Origin: DATKUC01 sp964577375
GTDB lineage: Bacteria; Spirochaetota; Spirochaetia; DSM-27196; DATKUC01
Assembly: GCA_964577375.1 (NCBI GenBank)
Contig: CAZNYW010000012.1
Coordinates: 1-64,000 of the forward strand
DNA length: 64,000 nucleotides
Reading direction: 5' to 3'
Positions 60,711 to 64,000 of the stretch are shown piece by piece. The first letter of the stretch is position 1, and each line of letters opens with the position of its first letter. The notes beneath the pieces were generated by a model. The model was given only the letters and a program-made list of their open reading frames with translations, ran no database searches and was not told the DNA's origin. The translations under genes were made by a program, and so were the position numbers.

Positions 60711-61057
60711 AGTGGTGACCGGTCGTCCGGGCTCCCGTTGTAGTTGACCGTGATTTCCTCTCCCGTGTCGATGTCCCGTACCGCCACGTACTCCATGACC
60801 CTCTCTTCGAATCGGCGGATGTAGACAGCGTTGGGGAAGTTGGAATGGTTATAGATGGAACCAAAGCCGAGCACAATCCCCGCAGCATCGGTTCCCCATG
60901 CGTAGTGATAGTCGCGAAAGAGAGTGGACTCAAGGAAGAGCCACTGCGGGTGGGGAAGCGCCAGCACGGGCGCCTGCTCGATGACCTCTCCGCTTCGGAC
61001 CGGCTCCGAGGCGTACACGCCGCGTCCGCGGCCCGGAGTCTCGTTGATGAGAAGCAT
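60668..61057 (-). CDS. SET-domain protein (putative lysine methyltransferase)
   Basis: A 129-residue SET domain: GRGRGVYASEPVRSGEVIEQAP at the N-terminus, the cofactor motif NHS at 70-72 in YNHSNFPNA, and GEEITVNYNG at 99-108, all typical of the catalytic core. Bacterial members methylate protein lysines or related amines with S-adenosylmethionine. ATG 61057 is chosen because the fold begins there; the open frame upstream is the antisense of the neighbouring acetyltransferase gene. It leads the operon with the ATP-grasp ligase and GNAT genes. Confidence 0.85.
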   Translation of the reverse strand: MLLINETPGRGRGVYASEPVRSGEVIEQAPVLALPHPQWLFLESTLFRDYHYAWGTDAAGIVLGFGSIYNHSNFPNAVYIRRFEERVMEYVAVRDIDTGEEITVNYNGSPDDRSPLWFDPDHDQLCRTA

Positions 61058-61198
61058 ATGGGCGGATTCTACCACCACTGGCCGGATGTCGATCAAGTGA
61101 GCGGAAGGCCGGCCGCAGAGGTTTCCGGCGGTCGCCGGCGATCCTTTTCCGGGTCCGGCATATCGTGCATAATGTCGCGGCCGGAGGAGGGAGAGAGC

Positions 61199-61744
61199 GT
61201 GGAAAGAGGGAGGCCGGATGTGCCCGGGGAGACGATCCGCCGCATCGAAGTGCGGGAAGCGCAGCGGTCCGACGTCGCGCGCATCGCGGAGATCTACAAT
61301 CAGGCGGTTCTCAGGACGGTGGCGACCTTCGACACCGAGGAGAAGTCGCTCGATTCCATGGCGGAGTGGTTCTCGCATCACGGCGGGAACCATCCGGCAG
61401 TCGTCGCGGTGGACGGGGATGCAGTGATCGGCTGGGGCTCGCTCTCCGCCTGGTCGGACCGGTGCGCCTACTCGGGCACCTGCGAGGCCTCGATCTACGT
61501 CGACGAGGCAAGACGCGGTGAAGGGGTGGGGGGAATCCTTCTCGATGAGCTCATTCGCCGCGCACGGTCTTCCGGCATGCACACTATCCTCTCCCGTATT
61601 GCCGGTGGAAACGAGGTGAGCGTACGCATGCACCTGAAACGCGGCTTTTTTCACGTAGGAACGATGAGAGAGGTTGGCCTGAAGTTCGGCCGGCTTCTGG
61701 ACGTAGATATGTATCAGATCATTTTGGACCACGGGGCATCATGA
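61199..61744 (+). CDS. GNAT acetyltransferase, phosphinothricin acetyltransferase-like
   Basis: A 181-residue enzyme. VREAQRSDVARIAEIYNQAVLRTVATFDTEE and EASIYVDEARRGEGVGGILLDELI with the acetyl-CoA loop, then FFHVGTMREVGLKFGR, match the PAT/MddA type that acetylates amino-acid analogues such as phosphinothricin or methionine sulfone. GTG 61199 follows GGAGGAGGGAG; the open frame to the left is antisense to the SET gene. It overlaps the next GNAT gene by 4 nt. Confidence 0.9.
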   Translation: MERGRPDVPGETIRRIEVREAQRSDVARIAEIYNQAVLRTVATFDTEEKSLDSMAEWFSHHGGNHPAVVAVDGDAVIGWGSLSAWSDRCAYSGTCEASIYVDEARRGEGVGGILLDELIRRARSSGMHTILSRIAGGNEVSVRMHLKRGFFHVGTMREVGLKFGRLLDVDMYQIILDHGAS

Positions 61745-62304
61745 GCTTCCGATTCGAGACCGAACATCTGCTTCTTCGCGAAGCGGGCATCCGGGACGGG
61801 CGCGCGGCGGCCGCGTACTACATGCGGAACAGGCAGTTTCTCTCACCCTGGGAACCGATTCACGACGCGAGCTTTTTCACCGCATCCGGACAACGGCGGC
61901 TCATTCGCGCGGACCGGCGCGGCCGGAACAAAGACGCGGGCCTGAGGCTGTGGATCTATCTCAAGGGGGCGCGATCCCGCGACCCCATCGGGAACATCGC
62001 CATTTCGAACATCGTCCGCGGTGCGTTTCATTCCTGTTTTCTCGGATACAGATTGGACGAAAGAGAGACTGGAAAGGGTTACATGACCGAGGCTGTCCGC
62101 AAAATGGTGGAGATAGCCTTCAACCGCTTCGATCTTCATCGCGTCGAGGCCAACGTCATGCCCCGGAATGCCGCCTCCATTCGTGTCCTCGAACACTGCG
62201 GATTTCAACTCGAAGGACTTTCGGAAAAGTACCTCAGAATCGCCGGTCAGTGGGAGGATCACCTCCGGTATGCACGGATCCGCAGCGGCCCGGGCCCGGG
62301 CTGA
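61741..62304 (+). CDS. GNAT acetyltransferase, RimJ/RimL type
   Basis: A 187-residue enzyme with FETEHLLLREAGIRDGRAAAAYYMRN, LGYRLDERETGKGYMTEAVRKMVEIAF and MPRNAASIRVLEHCGFQLEGLSEKYLRI, the RimJ/RimL pattern for N-terminal acetylation of ribosomal proteins or related acceptors. Its ATG overlaps the stop of the preceding acetyltransferase gene (ATGA), so the two are translated together. Confidence 0.9.
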   Translation: MSFRFETEHLLLREAGIRDGRAAAAYYMRNRQFLSPWEPIHDASFFTASGQRRLIRADRRGRNKDAGLRLWIYLKGARSRDPIGNIAISNIVRGAFHSCFLGYRLDERETGKGYMTEAVRKMVEIAFNRFDLHRVEANVMPRNAASIRVLEHCGFQLEGLSEKYLRIAGQWEDHLRYARIRSGPGPG

Positions 62305-62380
62305 CCGGTCCCGAGCGCTCTCGGGGCGCGGTTGATCTTTCGCGCCGGATCGGGTAGGGTAGCGCAAAGGCAACATACCT

Positions 62381-63016
62381 ATGGAAGTCCGGCGGGCGCT
62401 CTCGCTGTTTCTCCGCTCGAAAACTCACCTCACGCTTCTGGGGATTCTGGCTGCTGTGGGTTTCGTGTCGGCACTCGCAGGATTCACTCCCGCAGGTCCG
62501 GTTCTCGCAGCAGTGATCTATCTGGCAGGCGCTTCGAGCCTCTTCTTCTCACGCCGCGGCGCCGAGGCGATAGTCGCGCGGCGCGGGAGCGACGCGGAGG
62601 CCGAAGCTCTCGAAAGGATCGAGGCCGCCCGGAAGCTGCGCGATCGTATATCCTATCTACGGCTTCCCGACGCCGAGGTGAGCCGCGCCGTCGAGTACGC
62701 CCTCCTGGTCTCCGGGCAGTTCCTCGAGGCGTGCGCAGCCGGGCGCCGTTTCGTCCCGCGACTCTCGGCCGAGCTCGAGGACATTCTTGCAGCCTGTGCC
62801 GACTACCTGAAATCCGCCGACGCGGCCTCCAGCTCAAAGCGTTACGGTGTCGAGGGCGCGGACGACGCGGACGGTGGACGGGCGGATTTCGCCTCCGCCG
62901 CCGCCGCATTCATTCGCCGTTCAGCCGATCAACTTTCGGAAATCCGTGAGAGCGAGTTCCCTCGCGTAGCGGAGGGCCGTGATGTCGAAACGATGCGGGA
63001 TATCGACGAGACGTAG
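62381..63016 (+). CDS. Two-TM membrane protein with helical cytoplasmic domain
   Basis: A 211-residue protein of no family that I can name. Two membrane helices (about residues 17-37 and 40-57) are followed by about 150 charged, mostly helical residues (ALERIEAARKLRDRISYLRLPDAEVSRAVEYALLVSGQFLEAC). It may be a scaffold or sensor at the inner membrane face. It ends 11 nt before the next gene, which encodes an exported membrane protein, so they are likely co-transcribed and may act together. Confidence 0.6.
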   Translation: MEVRRALSLFLRSKTHLTLLGILAAVGFVSALAGFTPAGPVLAAVIYLAGASSLFFSRRGAEAIVARRGSDAEAEALERIEAARKLRDRISYLRLPDAEVSRAVEYALLVSGQFLEACAAGRRFVPRLSAELEDILAACADYLKSADAASSSKRYGVEGADDADGGRADFASAAAAFIRRSADQLSEIRESEFPRVAEGRDVETMRDIDET

Positions 63017-63027
63017 GGGAGGAGCCA

Positions 63028-64000
63028 ATGCGAGAAGGAGTGACCCGAACCATTCGCACGGCGGCGATTGCGCTCCTGCTCACCGTAGCCGGCTACGCCT
63101 CGGTTCAGGCGCTCGATGCCCGTCTGGTGTCGGCGGAAACCGATCTGGTGCTCCGGACCGACGGGAAGGCAGATGTCTACTACTCTCTCGACTGGCGCGC
63201 CTCAGGCGGCGAGATGCATGGCTTCTATTTCCAGGGCGCCGCTGCGAATCCGGTGTTCAACCGCGACCGCTGCTACGCGGACCTTCCCGGAAACGAACGG
63301 GTACCGCTGTCCATCAGCGCGGCGGGCTCGAACAGGTACGACGTCGTGCTCGCAGGCGGCCGGGGCTTCTCCGGCAGCGCAGTCTATTTCCTCAACTACG
63401 GAGCAGATCTCGCAGCGGCCGGCCTCATCGGATCGACCACCTCCTCCGAGCATGGTGAGCTTTTCTATTTCGACTGGGCACCGGTGGACTGGGAATATCG
63501 GCTCGACCATCGCACCGTTCGCGTGGTGCTTCCCCTGGTTGTCCCGTCTGCGGATATCTCGCAGTCCTACATGGACCAGCTCGGCTTCCTGACCGAGCCC
63601 TATGTCAATCAGGAAAACTCGATCGACTACTTCGGCTCGGAGGGTCAGGACGGCAGGTACTACCTCACCATCCGGTTCCATCAAACCGATGTTGCTCCGA
63701 ACGCCTCGATGCGCCTGCAGTTCTATCTGCCGGCCACTCTCATTCCCTTTGCCGAGGGCGTACTGGGAAACAGGCCGAGAGGAGGGCCGACGCCTCAGGC
63801 CCCGGAGGCAGCGCCTCCGGGCGCGCCCCTCGAGCGGCTTGCCGCCCATCCGGGCTTCTACCTCTTTCTCGTGCTGGTGGTCCTCGCGGCCGTCTACCTC
63901 TATTTTCGCAAGGACAGGGGCTTCGCTGCGGTGATCGGTAAGGTCGAAGGGATCTCCTGGGCGGGCGACAACTGGCTTCCGCCCAAACTGGTAGTGGGAT
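63028..64000 (+). CDS. Exported membrane protein, 3' end outside the window
   Basis: At least 324 residues, open to the window edge. GGGGAGGAG precedes the ATG. A signal peptide or membrane helix spans residues 10-30 (AAIALLLTVAGYASVQA), followed by a beta-rich domain that starts LVSAETDLVLRTDGKADVYYSLDW, a Pro-rich spacer near 255-268 and a second membrane helix at about 278-295 (FYLFLVLVVLAAVYLYF) leading to the cytoplasm. The layout resembles DUF2207-type membrane proteins, but this is only a similarity of architecture. Confidence 0.65.
   Translation, partial: MREGVTRTIRTAAIALLLTVAGYASVQALDARLVSAETDLVLRTDGKADVYYSLDWRASGGEMHGFYFQGAAANPVFNRDRCYADLPGNERVPLSISAAGSNRYDVVLAGGRGFSGSAVYFLNYGADLAAAGLIGSTTSSEHGELFYFDWAPVDWEYRLDHRTVRVVLPLVVPSADISQSYMDQLGFLTEPYVNQENSIDYFGSEGQDGRYYLTIRFHQTDVAPNASMRLQFYLPATLIPFAEGVLGNRPRGGPTPQAPEAAPPGAPLERLAAHPGFYLFLVLVVLAAVYLYFRKDRGFAAVIGKVEGISWAGDNWLPPKLVVG

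Noticed and set aside
1..64000. CRISPR arrays, tRNA or rRNA genes
   Set aside because: No regularly spaced direct repeats, and no stretch that I could read as a tRNA cloverleaf or rRNA; a tRNA scan and rRNA model search would settle it.

Overview
This is a GC-rich bacterial chromosome segment, most likely from a spirochaete (Spirochaetota). That assignment is an inference. It rests on secreted proteins whose mature ends read ASGQQE, ANGQKEQ or ASGGKEQ (typical of Spirochaeta and Treponema relatives), on an HMG-CoA synthase (mevalonate route), and on the many carbohydrate ABC and TRAP importers. No rRNA, tRNA, CRISPR array, integrase or transposase gene is visible.

Layout. 0-4 kb: a retropepsin-like protein, a ferredoxin-type aldo/keto reductase, a decayed Fic-family gene, an FMN protein and a MntA-HepT toxin-antitoxin pair. 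4-11.5 kb: a glycan cluster with a sugar epimerase, a glycosyltransferase and a GDP-heptose set (hddC, gmhA, gmhB, transaldolase, hddA), interrupted by an EamA transporter. 11.5-22 kb: an accessory region of single genes and small modules (HMG-CoA synthase, Phd/PIN toxin-antitoxin, a broken GGDEF gene, an intact PAS-GGDEF protein, a CtaA-like membrane protein, a binding protein/histidine kinase/response regulator operon, a DUF475 protein and a two-TM SLATT-like protein). 22-25 kb: CPBP protease, multi-pass protein and UppP. 25-34.5 kb: GH1 beta-glucosidase, sugar ABC importer and a YesM/YesN two-component pair, a likely beta-glucoside uptake and use unit. 34.6-49.2 kb: RNA-binding protein, dehydrogenases, a second sugar ABC operon, aldo/keto reductase, phosphoesterase lipoprotein and an RND efflux pair. 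49.4-57.6 kb: a hexuronate regulon (IclR regulator, YiaK-like reductase, KduI, TRAP importer, KduD, a second SDR). 57.7-64 kb: a eukaryote-type galactokinase, a SET/ATP-grasp/GNAT operon, two more acetyltransferases and two membrane proteins, the last cut by the window end.

The main unexplained signal is a dispersed palindrome family of about 22 bp, with at least 13 copies concentrated between 9 and 22 kb. Copies occur singly or as inverted pairs. Two pairs, 9248-9384 and 21986-22122, are both exactly 137 bp long, and their 93-bp linkers can be aligned without gaps in opposite orientation. Eight copies abut or overlap the 3' end of a gene, always in the same orientation relative to it. This resembles REP/REPIN elements. 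A second candidate system is the overlapping SET, ATP-grasp and GNAT operon at 59.2-61.1 kb.
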